From JAENVU01 sp031422675 (GTDB lineage: Bacteria; Actinomycetota; Acidimicrobiia; IMCC26256; JAENVU01): 64,000 bases of DNA. Positions 6,993-18,065 of this stretch are shown here, piece by piece. The stretch covers positions 4,881 through 68,880 of the forward strand of contig JANPMG010000002.1 in assembly GCA_031422675.1 (NCBI GenBank), read 5' to 3'. The first letter of the stretch is position 1. Each line of letters starts with the position of its first letter. The translations under genes were made by a program, and so were the position numbers. The notes under the pieces are model-generated. The model searched no databases and was not told the origin of the DNA. It was given only the letters and a program-made list of their open reading frames with translations.

Positions 6993-8366
6993 TCAGTACA
7001 GGATCGCGCAGCTGCTCATGCGGATCTCGCCGCTGGTGCACTTGTCGGCACCGTCACCGCCACGGATGGAGTCGTCCCCGAGGCCACCGTCGATGATGTC
7101 GATCGCCGCGTCGCCGTACAGGTCGTCGTTCCCTGCTCCGCCGTCGATGGTGTCGGCTCCGCCACCGCCGTAGACGACATCGTTCCCGTCACCACCGCAG
7201 AGGAAGTCGCCCTTCCCGAGGCCCGAGATGATGTCGTTCCCGGCGAGGCCGTGGATCACGTCGATACCCGCCGTGCCGGTGATCGTGTCGTTGCCACCGG
7301 TTCCCACCTTGGTCGGGGTGCGACCCAGGCACGTCGGGACCGTCACCAGGTACGCGCACGAACGCGACGTGACGTTGCCGGCGCGGTCGAATCCGGTCAG
7401 CGTCGCCGATCGCAGACCCGCGATCGACGTATCGGCCGGAGCACCCACGGTGGCGGTGTTCACGCCCGAGAGTGCGTCGGCGACGGTTCCGCTGATGGTC
7501 GCGTTCGGATCGCCGAGGGTGAATGTTGGGCTCGTGTTGCAGGTCACCGTCGGTGCGGTGGCGTCGCGCTTGATCGTCGCGGATCCGGTTCCCGGACCTC
7601 CGAATCCGGCCGAGACGGCGGTGCAGGTCTGGGTGTATCCGGGAGTATCGGATGTCACGGTGACCGGATCGCAGCCGGTGGCGGAGACGATGGCCGATTC
7701 CGGGTCCACCACGGACCAGCTGATGCCGACGTTGGACCGGTACCAACCGTTGTTGCCGATCGTGCCGGTGACCGTCGGGGTGACGACGGGCGCGGTGTAG
7801 TCGCGCCCGGCAGGTCGCCAGAGGAACACGCCGCGAATGGAGCTGGCAGCGTCGGCGTCCGGACCCAGGCCGATGCTGCCACTCGAGGTCGTACCGGTGC
7901 CGGCCGTGGAGTACCCCGCGCCCGCACCGATCGGCTGACCGGTTCCGGCATCGGTCGACGCCGTCCAGCCGCCGGTCCATTCGCTGTAGAAGTACGTCAA
8001 CGATGTGTAGGTCGTCCAACGCATCACACCGAGAAAGCCGGCCGCGCCGAAGAATCCATCGATGCCGTCGACGGAGTCCGCCGTGGCGAGGCCCGGTGCG
8101 TAGGGCAACATGAGGTCTCGGACCTGGGGTGCGGTCGCCCACGTCCAGCCGGTGAGATCGCGGCCGCCGACGCTGCCCGAACACGCAGTGACACCGTCGG
8201 TCGGACAGACGGAGGCCACCTGTGACCAGGAGAGGCCCGTGGTCGTGTACAGCTCGCGCCACTCCCGGCCGTTCTCGGTGGGCGCAGCGCTCGCACTGGG
8301 TACCGCGACGGCACCCAGTGACCCGAGCAGTGCGATGACCCCGATGAGCGCGCGCGATCGCCGCAT
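6993..8366 (-). CDS. secreted RTX calcium-binding repeat protein
   Basis: A 457-residue exported protein: a signal peptide (MRRSRALIGVIALLG ... SASA), a unique N-terminal region, an Ig-like/extracellular segment with several cysteine pairs, and about seven RTX-type nonapeptides near residues 355-445 (GGNDTITG, GLAGNDIISG, GGDGNDVVYGGGGADTIDG, GGAGNDDLYGD). Such repeats fold into a calcium-bound beta-roll outside the cell. ATG 8366 has GGGGGA upstream. The protein ends shortly after the repeats without the usual type I secretion tail, and a Sec signal fits an actinobacterium. Function unknown. It is convergent with the Ltp2-like gene. Confidence 0.85.
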   Translation of the reverse strand: MRRSRALIGVIALLGSLGAVAVPSASAAPTENGREWRELYTTTGLSWSQVASVCPTDGVTACSGSVGGRDLTGWTWATAPQVRDLMLPYAPGLATADSVDGIDGFFGAAGFLGVMRWTTYTSLTYFYSEWTGGWTASTDAGTGQPIGAGAGYSTAGTGTTSSGSIGLGPDADAASSIRGVFLWRPAGRDYTAPVVTPTVTGTIGNNGWYRSNVGISWSVVDPESAIVSATGCDPVTVTSDTPGYTQTCTAVSAGFGGPGTGSATIKRDATAPTVTCNTSPTFTLGDPNATISGTVADALSGVNTATVGAPADTSIAGLRSATLTGFDRAGNVTSRSCAYLVTVPTCLGRTPTKVGTGGNDTITGTAGIDVIHGLAGNDIISGLGKGDFLCGGDGNDVVYGGGGADTIDGGAGNDDLYGDAAIDIIDGGLGDDSIRGGDGADKCTSGEIRMSSCAILY

Positions 8367-8529
8367 AGCAAATCCCCCAATGCCGTTGCGGGCCGACGGT
8401 GGGCCCGGTCCCTTGATTATCGGCCCGCCTGGGTCGATGGACCACTGGACATTGGTCGTAGTACCCGGCTCGAGGTTGGGACGAATACCTTCTTTGCCGG
8501 GCACCCGGCAACGAAACGTGGCGGGTCGA

Positions 8530-9168
8530 TCACGTACGGTGGTCACGCGCCCAGAGCGCAGCCTGGGTCCGGTCGGCCACGCCGAGAGCGGTGAAGATCG
8601 ACGTGAGGTGGGCCTTGACTGTGCGCTCCCGGATGCCGAGCCGGGTGGCGATCTGCTTGTTGGCCAGCCCGAGCGCAACGAGGTCGAGCACCTCGGCCTC
8701 GCGGGTCGTGAGCTTGGGAGTCCGGCGGTGCGATCGCTCGGCATCGAGCAGTGCTCGCGCCGCGAGCGGATCCAGCGGTGCCTCTCCGGCATGGGCCGAT
8801 CGGATGGCAGCGATCACCTCTTCCGGGGTGGCGTGCTTGAGTAGGTATCCGCTCGCGCCCGCGTGCAGCGCCGCGAGCACCGTCTTCTGTTCGGCGAAGG
8901 ACGTGAGCGCGATGACGTGCACCCGCAGATCGAGCTCGGCGGCGCGGTCGCACACCTGCCGGGTGGCCTCGATGCCGCCGATGCCCGGCATCGAGAGATC
9001 CATGAGCATGACGTCCGGTCGGTGCAGCTCGAGCAGGTCGACGGCCGCTTCGCCGGTGCCCACTGCGGCGATCAGCTCCATGTCGGCGACGTTGGCCACA
9101 ACCTGTTCGAGGCCACGTCGGACCACCTCGTGATCGTCGACCACCACGATCCGCAGCGGTTCGGTCAT
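8530..9168 (-). CDS. NarL/LuxR-family response regulator
   Basis: A 212-residue two-component regulator: receiver domain (D11/D12, phospho-acceptor D57 in MLMDLSMPG, a conserved lysine in GYLLKHA) and a C-terminal LuxR helix-turn-helix (KLTTREAEVLDLVALGLANKQIATRLGIRERTVKAHLTSIF). It would bind DNA as a dimer when phosphorylated. The start ATG overlaps the stop of the histidine kinase at 9165-9168 (ATGA), so the two are a cognate, translationally coupled pair. Targets unknown; the adjacent RTX gene is a candidate. Confidence 0.93.
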   Translation of the reverse strand: MTEPLRIVVVDDHEVVRRGLEQVVANVADMELIAAVGTGEAAVDLLELHRPDVMLMDLSMPGIGGIEATRQVCDRAAELDLRVHVIALTSFAEQKTVLAALHAGASGYLLKHATPEEVIAAIRSAHAGEAPLDPLAARALLDAERSHRRTPKLTTREAEVLDLVALGLANKQIATRLGIRERTVKAHLTSIFTALGVADRTQAALWARDHRT

Positions 9169-10490
9169 GTATGTGGGACCTCGATGTCAAGAGTGGTGCC
9201 GGTGCCGGGAACGGACGCGAACCTGAATGTACCGCCCGCTTCGGCGACCAGATCGCGAATGCCTCGCAACCCGAAATGGCCGCTCGCCGGTGCGGTCAGG
9301 ACCGCTGCGGGATCACAACCGACGCCGTCATCGGTGACCCGGAGCTGAAGCCGGCCGTCGGTGTTCATCAGCGACACCCGAGCGCGGCTCGCTCGGGCGT
9401 GGGTGGTGATGTTCCGGACCGCTTCCTGCGCGGCGCGAAAAATGAGCGCGGCCAAGGTCTTTGGCACCGGCCCGTCGAGTCCGAGGACCTCGATTGAAGC
9501 ATCGACCCCGCCGGTGCGCAGCCGCGCCACGAGATCGGTCAGCGCGGCGACGAGTCCCTCCTCGAAGAGGTTCGGTGGGTAGATCTCCACGAGCAGCGAT
9601 CGGAGGGCCTGCACGCTATCTCGGAGTTCGTGCTCGGTGCGCGACAACAGCTGCTCGACATCGCCGTCGATGCCGGGCCGGCGCGCGATCCCCCCGAGCG
9701 TGAACGCCGCGCCGGCGAGACCCTGCACCACCCCGTCGTGGAGATCGGCGGCCACTCGGCGCCGCTCCACCGTTGCCGCCTCGAGCGCCTGATGCAGTAC
9801 CCGTTCGCTCTCACGTTGCCGGCGCTGCAGCCGCCGGGCGAGCGACCACGCCAATGGAATCTGAACGAGCTGGAGCACGATGAGCGCACCGATCGTCCAC
9901 GGTGCCGAGTTGCGCCAGAAGCGCGAGCCGGCCGACGAGACGGTGTCGTAGGCGAAGTACGCCTCGAACAAGAGCCGCGCCCCGGGAAACGGACGGAGCG
10001 GCGTGTAGACCTCGAGCAACTTTCGGTCTCGGCGCTCGAACTGGTTCTCCGGGCTGGAGAGATCGCTGACGCCGGCGACCACCCGGCGCTCCGATCGGAC
10101 GACATCGATCTCCTCGCCATCGAGCTCGAACTGCCGGCCGATCAGCCGGTCTTCGTCGGAGTACACGATCGTGCCGTCGGCGGACCAGATCTTGATCCGG
10201 ACGACCGATCGGTCGAGCACCGAACGCCTCACGACGTCGTCGAGCCGACGGCGCGCAGTGGGGTCGCCGAGTAGGAGCGCCGGTGTGACGTATGCGGCGA
10301 CCACCTGGGCGCGCAAGAGAGTGGTGGCACGCGCGGCATCGATGGCGGACCGTTGACCGGCGTTCCGGCTCGCGAACTGGGTGGCCACACCCACCACGAT
10401 CATTGCGATGAGTCCAGCGATGCTGAACTGCACGACCGAGCGCAGAACGAGGCCGTCTCCACGGGGACGCGAGGCGGCGGCGGTGTTCAC
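9165..10490 (-). CDS. NarX-type sensor histidine kinase
   Basis: A 441-residue membrane histidine kinase. It has an N-terminal transmembrane helix (SIAGLIAMIVVGVATQ), a periplasmic sensor region of about 150 residues, a second helix (APWTIGALIVLQLVQIPLAW), a HisKA_3 dimerisation domain with phospho-acceptor H251 in VAADLHDGVVQG, and a HATPase_c domain with EAVRNITTHA, VTDDGVGCDP and GHFGLRGIRDL. It phosphorylates the NarL-type regulator encoded by the overlapping next gene. The signal sensed is unknown. It is divergent from nothing nearby; the P450 gene upstream is on the same strand 23 bp away. Confidence 0.93.
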   Translation of the reverse strand: MNTAAASRPRGDGLVLRSVVQFSIAGLIAMIVVGVATQFASRNAGQRSAIDAARATTLLRAQVVAAYVTPALLLGDPTARRRLDDVVRRSVLDRSVVRIKIWSADGTIVYSDEDRLIGRQFELDGEEIDVVRSERRVVAGVSDLSSPENQFERRDRKLLEVYTPLRPFPGARLLFEAYFAYDTVSSAGSRFWRNSAPWTIGALIVLQLVQIPLAWSLARRLQRRQRESERVLHQALEAATVERRRVAADLHDGVVQGLAGAAFTLGGIARRPGIDGDVEQLLSRTEHELRDSVQALRSLLVEIYPPNLFEEGLVAALTDLVARLRTGGVDASIEVLGLDGPVPKTLAALIFRAAQEAVRNITTHARASRARVSLMNTDGRLQLRVTDDGVGCDPAAVLTAPASGHFGLRGIRDLVAEAGGTFRFASVPGTGTTLDIEVPHT

Positions 10491-10513
10491 CGGCGGAGGC
10501 TACCGACCGTCCT

Positions 10514-11755
10514 TCACCCGGTGGTGACGGGGAGGGCGCTGAGCTGGCGGGTCACGAAGCTGGGGCGCCACTGCGGCGTTGGGTCCGCCGAGCGGAGGTG
10601 AGGGAACCGGCGCAGGACCGCGGGGATCACCACCTGCGCTTCGAGGCGCCCGAGCGCGGCCCCCACACAGAAGTGCAGGCCCTTTCCGAATGCGACATGA
10701 CGGCTGTTGTTGCGGTGCAGGTCGAAATGATCGGGATCGGTGAAGACCTCCGGATCGCGATTGGCGGAGCCGAGGAGCAGCCGCACCATGGTGCCGGGTT
10801 CGAGGGTGACGCCGTGGCACTCGACCCGTTCGTGGGGCCACCGCCCACCACCGGACGCCACCTGGAGGGGTCCCATGAACCGCAGGGTCTCCTCGACGAC
10901 CGCCGGCGCCGCGTTCGGGTTGTCGCGCACTTCGGCGGCGACGTCGGCGCGTTCCAGCAGCAGGTGGAGTGCCGTCGATATCAGGCTCATCGTGGTCTCG
11001 TGACCGGCGATGAGCAGCAGGATGATCAACGCCATGAGTTCGTCGCTGGTCAGCTGCTGCCCGTCCGCCTCCGCCGCGATGAGGGCGGAAATGAGATCGT
11101 CGCCGGGGTCGCGGCGGCGCCGCTCCACCAGGGCGCCGGCGTATTCGAGGAACGCGTCGGCCGCTCGGCCCGCAGCCGGGAGCGCCTCGACGTCGATGGG
11201 GATGTCGTCGAAGGCGGTGAGGTCGAGGGTCCAGTCCCGCAGCTGGTCGCGGTCGGTGTCGGGGACGGCGAGGAGTTCGGTGATGGCCATGATCGGGAAC
11301 GGTTCGGCGATCTCGTGCACGACGTCGAAGCTCGGTGCGGTCGCCAGTTGATCCAGGAGCGCGTCGATCATGTGGGTGAGGCGGGGGCGCAAGGCTTCGA
11401 CGCGGCGAGGTGTGAACGCTTGTGAGACCAGGGCCCGGATCCGGGTGTGCTGTGGCGGGTCGACGAACAGCAAGAGGTTCTCGGAGAGCATCCGAACCGA
11501 AGGTGGGGCGACCGTGGCGAACGCATCGCGCCACGCCGGCGGGGTCGCAACGCCGAATCGGTCGTCGCGCAGGAGCGCATCCACATCGGCGTGGCGCGAG
11601 ATCACGTATCCCACGTCCGGGTGATGGTGGACGGGCGCCTGTATCCGGAGCGCTCGATACCAGGGGATCGGGTCGTGGCGGAACGCAGGGTCGCGCGGAT
11701 TCCAGTCCCTCGGATCCAGGTTCGTGTGCGGGCCGGTGCTCTCCGATCGGGGCAC
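10514..11755 (-). CDS. cytochrome P450
   Basis: A 413-residue soluble P450 monooxygenase, normal length for bacterial enzymes. It shows the I-helix oxygen-activation motif AGHETT, the K-helix ETLR (ExxR), and the haem-binding FGKGLHFCVGAALGRLEAQ with proximal cysteine C363. It would hydroxylate a hydrophobic substrate using ferredoxin partners that are not in this window. The start is GTG 11755, which overlaps the TAG stop of the upstream DinB-like gene by one base, so the two are co-translated. No substrate can be named; nearby acyl-CoA genes suggest a lipid or steroid-like compound. Confidence 0.93.
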   Translation of the reverse strand: MPRSESTGPHTNLDPRDWNPRDPAFRHDPIPWYRALRIQAPVHHHPDVGYVISRHADVDALLRDDRFGVATPPAWRDAFATVAPPSVRMLSENLLLFVDPPQHTRIRALVSQAFTPRRVEALRPRLTHMIDALLDQLATAPSFDVVHEIAEPFPIMAITELLAVPDTDRDQLRDWTLDLTAFDDIPIDVEALPAAGRAADAFLEYAGALVERRRRDPGDDLISALIAAEADGQQLTSDELMALIILLLIAGHETTMSLISTALHLLLERADVAAEVRDNPNAAPAVVEETLRFMGPLQVASGGGRWPHERVECHGVTLEPGTMVRLLLGSANRDPEVFTDPDHFDLHRNNSRHVAFGKGLHFCVGAALGRLEAQVVIPAVLRRFPHLRSADPTPQWRPSFVTRQLSALPVTTG

Positions 11756-12333
11756 TACGACGTCATGCCGCCGAGGCCGACGAGACCGCGCGCGAGTTCG
11801 ATCTCGCCCATGTGGCGGAGGCCGTGCTGATAGAGCCAACACTCGAAGCCGTCGAGCACGGTGATTCCCTCGGGCCCGGCGCACCGGGCGCTGTAGGTGG
11901 AGGCCACCTGCGGCGGGTAGGGCGGTGCAATGAGAACGCGAGAGAGGTCGTTCGGATCCATGGTGGCGAGATGACCCTCGGTCCGGTCGAACACTGCTCG
12001 CTGGTACTCCTTGAACGCCTCGTAATCGCCGATCCGCTGGTGAATCATCTCCTCCACACTGCGGTGCTTCCCGTGGTCGTCGATCGTCATCGCGACGCGC
12101 GCTTGCCACTCGTCGTTCCAGATCGGCGGAATACCGGTGATCATCATGAAGGACGCGTCCTGCATGTTCGTGTAGTGGAACAACGAGAACGCGATCGGGA
12201 GCACGCCGTCGCGCTCGAAATGGTTCACGTGGTCGAGGTCCATGCTCTCGACGGCTTGGTAGTACAGCGAGTGCATCGTCGCCATCCGGCGCTGCAACGA
12301 GTCGAGCAGGACATCGCCGATCACAGGGCTCAT
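11755..12333 (-). CDS. DinB-superfamily-like protein
   Basis: The 192-residue product has histidine motifs spaced as in the DinB four-helix fold: DHVNHF near the start, a central LFHYTNMQD, and a C-terminal YQHGLRHMGEIELARGLVGL. DinB proteins bind a metal through three histidines and include thiol S-transferases, but the role here is unknown. ATG 12333 is preceded by a strong GGAGG 5-6 nt upstream and was preferred; an ATG at 12387 would add 18 residues. The stop overlaps the P450 start, so both proteins are probably needed together. Divergent from the acyl-CoA dehydrogenase at 12461. Confidence 0.7.
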   Translation of the reverse strand: MSPVIGDVLLDSLQRRMATMHSLYYQAVESMDLDHVNHFERDGVLPIAFSLFHYTNMQDASFMMITGIPPIWNDEWQARVAMTIDDHGKHRSVEEMIHQRIGDYEAFKEYQRAVFDRTEGHLATMDPNDLSRVLIAPPYPPQVASTYSARCAGPEGITVLDGFECWLYQHGLRHMGEIELARGLVGLGGMTS

Positions 12334-12460
12334 GAGATCCTCCACCACGCCAATATCGCCGTTCGTGATGCGCACGGTAGGGCGCATCGACCGCTGCCGT
12401 CATCCTCGACTCCGGTAGGGCAGACTCACCCAGCAGTCCCCTGGCGAACGGAGCACTCTC

Positions 12461-13777
<1,317 letters not shown>

Positions 13778-13779
13778 TC

Positions 13780-14136
13780 ATGCAGCCGCTCGACATCCAT
13801 CACGTGTCCATCAACGTCGCCGATGTCCCGGCCGCGGTCAGCTTCTATACCGACGTGCTCGGGGCTTCGCTCCGAGATGATCGCCCCGACTTCGGTTTCG
13901 GGGGTGCCTGGCTGGACTTCGGCGGCCGCCAGCTGCACCTCATCGAAGCTCCGGTGCCGGCCAACCACGGGCAGCACTTCGCGGTCCGGGTGGAGGATCT
14001 TCCGGCCACGGTCGAGGAACTCCGCGGGCGCGGCTTCGACATCACCGACGCGACCCCGGTCGGATCCGGGCTGCAAGCGTTCATGACCGATCCGTCGGGC
14101 AACGCGATCGAGCTTCACCAGGTCGATGTCCGGTAG
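13780..14136 (+). CDS. VOC (glyoxalase/dioxygenase fold) family protein
   Basis: This 118-residue protein is a single vicinal-oxygen-chelate module: it opens with DIHHVSINVADVPAAVSFYTDVLG and ends FMTDPSGNAIELHQVD, with metal-ligand positions at His7 or His8 and the late glutamate of IEL. Members include glyoxalases, methylmalonyl-CoA epimerases and extradiol dioxygenases. With one module it would act as a dimer. The reaction cannot be told. It is 2 bp after the acyl-CoA dehydrogenase and its last 11 bp overlap the start of the following cyclase gene. Confidence 0.88.
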   Translation: MQPLDIHHVSINVADVPAAVSFYTDVLGASLRDDRPDFGFGGAWLDFGGRQLHLIEAPVPANHGQHFAVRVEDLPATVEELRGRGFDITDATPVGSGLQAFMTDPSGNAIELHQVDVR

Positions 14137-17100
14137 CGATACCAACGTGGCGCCTGACCCCAATCAGCGGATCACGCCGTACCTGCCGCGGTTGGTGATC
14201 GATTGGATCCGCGACGAACCCGCAGTGCTGGCGCGTCGCCTTGACGGCACGATCGTGTTCATCGACGTGTCCGGGTTCACCAAACTCTCCGAACGCCTGG
14301 CGCGCGCCGGAAACGTCGGTGCCGAAGAGCTCGCCGAGACGATCGGCTCCACCTTTTCCGAACTCCTCACGGTCGCCTACGCGAACGGTGGCGGTCTCGT
14401 GAAGTTCGGCGGCGACGCGCTGTTCCTCTTCTTCTCCGGTGAGCATCACGCCAGCCGAGCTTGCGCGTCGGCGATCGGCATGCGCGCGACGCTCCGAGAT
14501 CAGGGCACGCTGACCGTGCTCGGTCAGCACGTTCGGCTGCGCATGTCCATCGGAGTGCACACGGCCGGCTTCGAGTTCTTTCTCGTCGGGAACAGCCATC
14601 GCGAACTGGTGGCCGCCGGTCCCGGCATCAGCGCGGTCGCCGAACTCGAAGGTGCAGCCGAGGCCGGCGAGATCCTGATCAGCCCCGAGACCGCCGGCCT
14701 GATCGCGCGGTCGCTGGTGGGAAACGCGAAGGGGCCGGGATTGCTCCTGCGGCGGGCGCCGCGCGGGAAGCTGGTCACCGCCGTTGATTTCACGCCGCTC
14801 GAACTGGACGGGGGGATCGACCTCGCCACCTGTGTCCCCGCCGGATTGCGGTCGTCGATCGTCGGCGCGAGTCAACGCGAGCACCGGCGGGTGGCGGTCG
14901 CGTTCATCCACTTCGACGGCACGGACGAACTCATCCGCGATTCGGCGCTCGATGAGGTTGCGGACCGCATCCGACAGTTGGTGACGACGATCCAGGAGGC
15001 AGCCGACCGGAACGGCGTCACGTTCCTCGCCACCGATGTCGACCGAGACGGCGGCAAGATCATCCTGACCGCCGGCGCGCCCTCGGGCTCGGGTGACGAC
15101 GAACGACGCATGTTGCTGGCGCTGCGTGAGATCGTCGAGGCACCGCTGACGATCCCCGTACGGATCGGTGTCAATCGAGGGTTCGTCTTCGCGGGCGACG
15201 TCGGCCCGGCCTACCGCCGCACCTACACGGTGATGGGCGACACCGTGAACCTGGCGGCCCGACTCATGGCCCACGCGTCGCCCGGTGAGATCCTCGCCAC
15301 GAGAGAGATCCTCGATCGTTCGCCCACCGCGTTCGCGCTCGATCCGGTCGAGCCCTTCTTCGTCAAGGGGAAGACCGAACCGGTCGAGGCCTGGCGGGTC
15401 GGGCCGGTACTCGGTGCGAAACCCGACGTCGAGAAGCTCGTCTTGGCGTTCACCGGCCGCGAAGCGGAACTCACGGCGTTGACGGCCGCGCGCGATTCGG
15501 CCCGGGACGGGATCGGTCGGGTGGTCGAGATCGTGGGTGCGGCCGGGATGGGGAAGTCTCGCCTCGTCGACGAGATCCGGGCTCGGTGTGAGGGGATGAT
15601 CGCGTCTTCGACCCGGTGCGAGCTCTACGAAGCCACCACTCCGTACTTCCCGCTGCGCGCCATCCTGCGGTCGCTCCTCGGCTTGGACCCGAATCGTCGC
15701 ACCGATGCTGATGCCGAGCGGCTCGGTGACGCGATCGGAGCGGTGGCCGCCGAACTGGTGCCCTGGGCGCCGCTGCTCGCGATCGTCGCCGACGTACCGA
15801 TGGCGGGTACGCCCGAGACCGATCGGCTGGAGGAGAAGTTCCGCGCCGCGCGCCTCGAGGCGGTGGTGCGGGAGGTCTTCACCGCGCTGCTCCCGACCCC
15901 GACCGTCCTCGTGATCGAGGACGCACAGTGGATCGACGAATCGTCGGCCCGGCTGCTTCGATCGCTGCTCGCGGACGTGAGCGAGCGGCCCTGGCTGGCG
16001 GTGATCACGCGCCGCGAGGACGCGCTGCGAACCGCGTTCGTGCCGCCGGGCGGCGTGGTGATGCACCTCGGTCCGTTGGCCCGGGAGGACGTCACGAACC
16101 TCTTGCGTGATGCCACCCAAGATGTGCGGATCTCGGACGATCAAATCGAAGCGTTGGCGGAACGGTCCACCGGGAACCCGCTGTTCGTGCAGGAGCTCGT
16201 GGCGGCCGCCGGTTCGACGATGGCGATATCGGGCATTCCCGAGTCGGTCGAGGCACTCGTGGGCGCGAGCATCGACCGGTTGCTTCCCCAGGACCGAGAC
16301 CTGCTCCGCCGGCTCGCAGTGCTCGGGCGGTCGTTCCCGGAACACCTCGTCTCGGCCGTGTTGGAGACCTCGACGGTCGACTCGTCGGCGTGGAGTCGAG
16401 TGGAAGAGTTCCTGGTGCGCGATTCGTCCGGGCGATTGAGTTTCGAACACGCCCTGGTGCGCGACTCGGCCTACGAAGGTCTCGCGTATCGAGCGCGCAA
16501 GGATCTGCACTCGCGCGTCGGCGATGCGCTTCGTGACCGCGCCGGCACCGAGGGCGACGACCCGGTCGAGCTGCTGTCGTTGCATTTTCTCCGGGCGGAG
16601 CGATACGCGGAGGCGTTCGGATATTCGCGCGCGGCTGCCGAAGCGGCGCGTGAGATCTTCGCGGACCGAGAAGCCGCGGAACTGTACGAGCGCGCCCTGG
16701 AAGCGGCCCGCCATCTGCCGGACGTCACCAGCCGCGACCACGCCGGGCTCCGTGAACTCCTCGGCGATGTCCGTCACCGCAGCGGCGCGTTCGCCGATGC
16801 CTTGACCGCATACCGGGATGCACGCCGATTTGTGCGCGGCGACCCCATTATCGAAGCCCGCCTCCAGCTCAAGGTGGCGTGGATCCGGGGATGGCTCGAT
16901 CGGTATTCGGAGGCGCTCCGAGCCATCACTCGCGGTCTCCGAGTGCTCGATGGCGTCGAAGGTCACGACGCCGCATGTCAACGGACAGCGATGCTCGCGT
17001 GGTACGCGCAGTTCTGCGAGGAGGGCGGAAAACATCGCCGCGCGATCGCGTGGGCTGAGAAAGCCATCGAGGCGGCGGAGGCGGCGCCGGATCGGAGTGG

Positions 17101-18025
17101 GCTCGCCCACGCGCTGAAGATCATGGGCTGGGCGCAGATGGAACTCGGCGAGCTCGAGACCGCGTCCACGCTGCGCCGGTCCCTTGCCCTGTACGAGACG
17201 CTCGACGACCTTCCCGGCCAGGCCAGCGTTCTCAACATGCTGGGTGGGTTCGCCTACTGGCGCGGTGAGTGGGACGAAGCGCTGCTCCGCTACGAACGTG
17301 CGCGCGAGCTTTCCTCCCGCACCGGCAACACGGTTCTGGGCGCGTTCTGCGCAACGAACATCGGGGAGATCGCACTCGACCGGGGCGAACTCGAGCTCGC
17401 CGGTGCGCTATTCCGCGATGCGGCGAGGGTGTGGCGAGTGGCAGGCGACCGGCCCGGCTCGGCGTTCGTGAAGTTGCTCCTCGGTCGCACCGCCGCCGGC
17501 GCGGGTCGCTACGACGAGGCGCTCGAACTCCTGACCGAGGCCCAACACGAGTCGATGGAGGTCGGCGCGCAGGTAGATGCGCTGGAAGCGGCCGCGCGTA
17601 TCGCCGAGTGCCACCTGGCGGCTGGGCGCCCGGCGGACGCGCTGCGCGTGGTGGACGAGACGATGGCCCAGGCTCAGGCGCTGGGCGGGGTCGCCGCGCA
17701 GACGCCGATGCTCGAGCGGACGCGCGGCCTCGCCCTCGTGGGGCTGCGCCGGATCGACGAGGCTCGCGCCGCCCTCGACATGAGTCTCGGTTCGGCGCGT
17801 TCCCGGCACGCGGCGTTCGAGATCGCGCTTTCGATGCTGGCGCTAGTCCGAGTGATCGAAGACCCGGCCGAGCGGGCGCGGGCCCAGGACGAGAGCGCCG
17901 CCATCCTCGCTCAGTTGGGGGTCTGGGTGATTCCCGAGATCTTCAATGCGTGGCCGCCGGCCGCGAAGCCAGCCACCGAGCCAGCCACCGGGAATGCCGC
18001 GCCACAGTCCGACGAGCGCGGCTGA
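14126..18025 (+). CDS. class III nucleotide cyclase / AAA ATPase / TPR regulator
   Basis: A 1299-residue multidomain protein. Residues about 42-200 form a class III cyclase homology domain with metal aspartates D47 (FIDVSGFTKLSERLAR) and D97 (VKFGGDALFLFF). Residues about 254-440 form a second one that keeps YTVMGDTVNLAARL but has a poorer first metal site (FIHFDGTDE), so the pair may be one active plus one regulatory half. Then comes a STAND-like ATPase with Walker A VGAAGMGKSR near 470 and Walker B VLVIEDAQWID near 595, and TPR-like helices from about 820 to the end. It would couple ligand or protein binding to cAMP signalling. It overlaps the VOC gene by 11 bp. Confidence 0.88.
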   Translation: MSGSDTNVAPDPNQRITPYLPRLVIDWIRDEPAVLARRLDGTIVFIDVSGFTKLSERLARAGNVGAEELAETIGSTFSELLTVAYANGGGLVKFGGDALFLFFSGEHHASRACASAIGMRATLRDQGTLTVLGQHVRLRMSIGVHTAGFEFFLVGNSHRELVAAGPGISAVAELEGAAEAGEILISPETAGLIARSLVGNAKGPGLLLRRAPRGKLVTAVDFTPLELDGGIDLATCVPAGLRSSIVGASQREHRRVAVAFIHFDGTDELIRDSALDEVADRIRQLVTTIQEAADRNGVTFLATDVDRDGGKIILTAGAPSGSGDDERRMLLALREIVEAPLTIPVRIGVNRGFVFAGDVGPAYRRTYTVMGDTVNLAARLMAHASPGEILATREILDRSPTAFALDPVEPFFVKGKTEPVEAWRVGPVLGAKPDVEKLVLAFTGREAELTALTAARDSARDGIGRVVEIVGAAGMGKSRLVDEIRARCEGMIASSTRCELYEATTPYFPLRAILRSLLGLDPNRRTDADAERLGDAIGAVAAELVPWAPLLAIVADVPMAGTPETDRLEEKFRAARLEAVVREVFTALLPTPTVLVIEDAQWIDESSARLLRSLLADVSERPWLAVITRREDALRTAFVPPGGVVMHLGPLAREDVTNLLRDATQDVRISDDQIEALAERSTGNPLFVQELVAAAGSTMAISGIPESVEALVGASIDRLLPQDRDLLRRLAVLGRSFPEHLVSAVLETSTVDSSAWSRVEEFLVRDSSGRLSFEHALVRDSAYEGLAYRARKDLHSRVGDALRDRAGTEGDDPVELLSLHFLRAERYAEAFGYSRAAAEAAREIFADREAAELYERALEAARHLPDVTSRDHAGLRELLGDVRHRSGAFADALTAYRDARRFVRGDPIIEARLQLKVAWIRGWLDRYSEALRAITRGLRVLDGVEGHDAACQRTAMLAWYAQFCEEGGKHRRAIAWAEKAIEAAEAAPDRSGLAHALKIMGWAQMELGELETASTLRRSLALYETLDDLPGQASVLNMLGGFAYWRGEWDEALLRYERARELSSRTGNTVLGAFCATNIGEIALDRGELELAGALFRDAARVWRVAGDRPGSAFVKLLLGRTAAGAGRYDEALELLTEAQHESMEVGAQVDALEAAARIAECHLAAGRPADALRVVDETMAQAQALGGVAAQTPMLERTRGLALVGLRRIDEARAALDMSLGSARSRHAAFEIALSMLALVRVIEDPAERARAQDESAAILAQLGVWVIPEIFNAWPPAAKPATEPATGNAAPQSDERG

Positions 18026-18065
18026 GCGAAGGCGCTCCCGTGCCGCGCGGGTTGGCGCGGTTCGA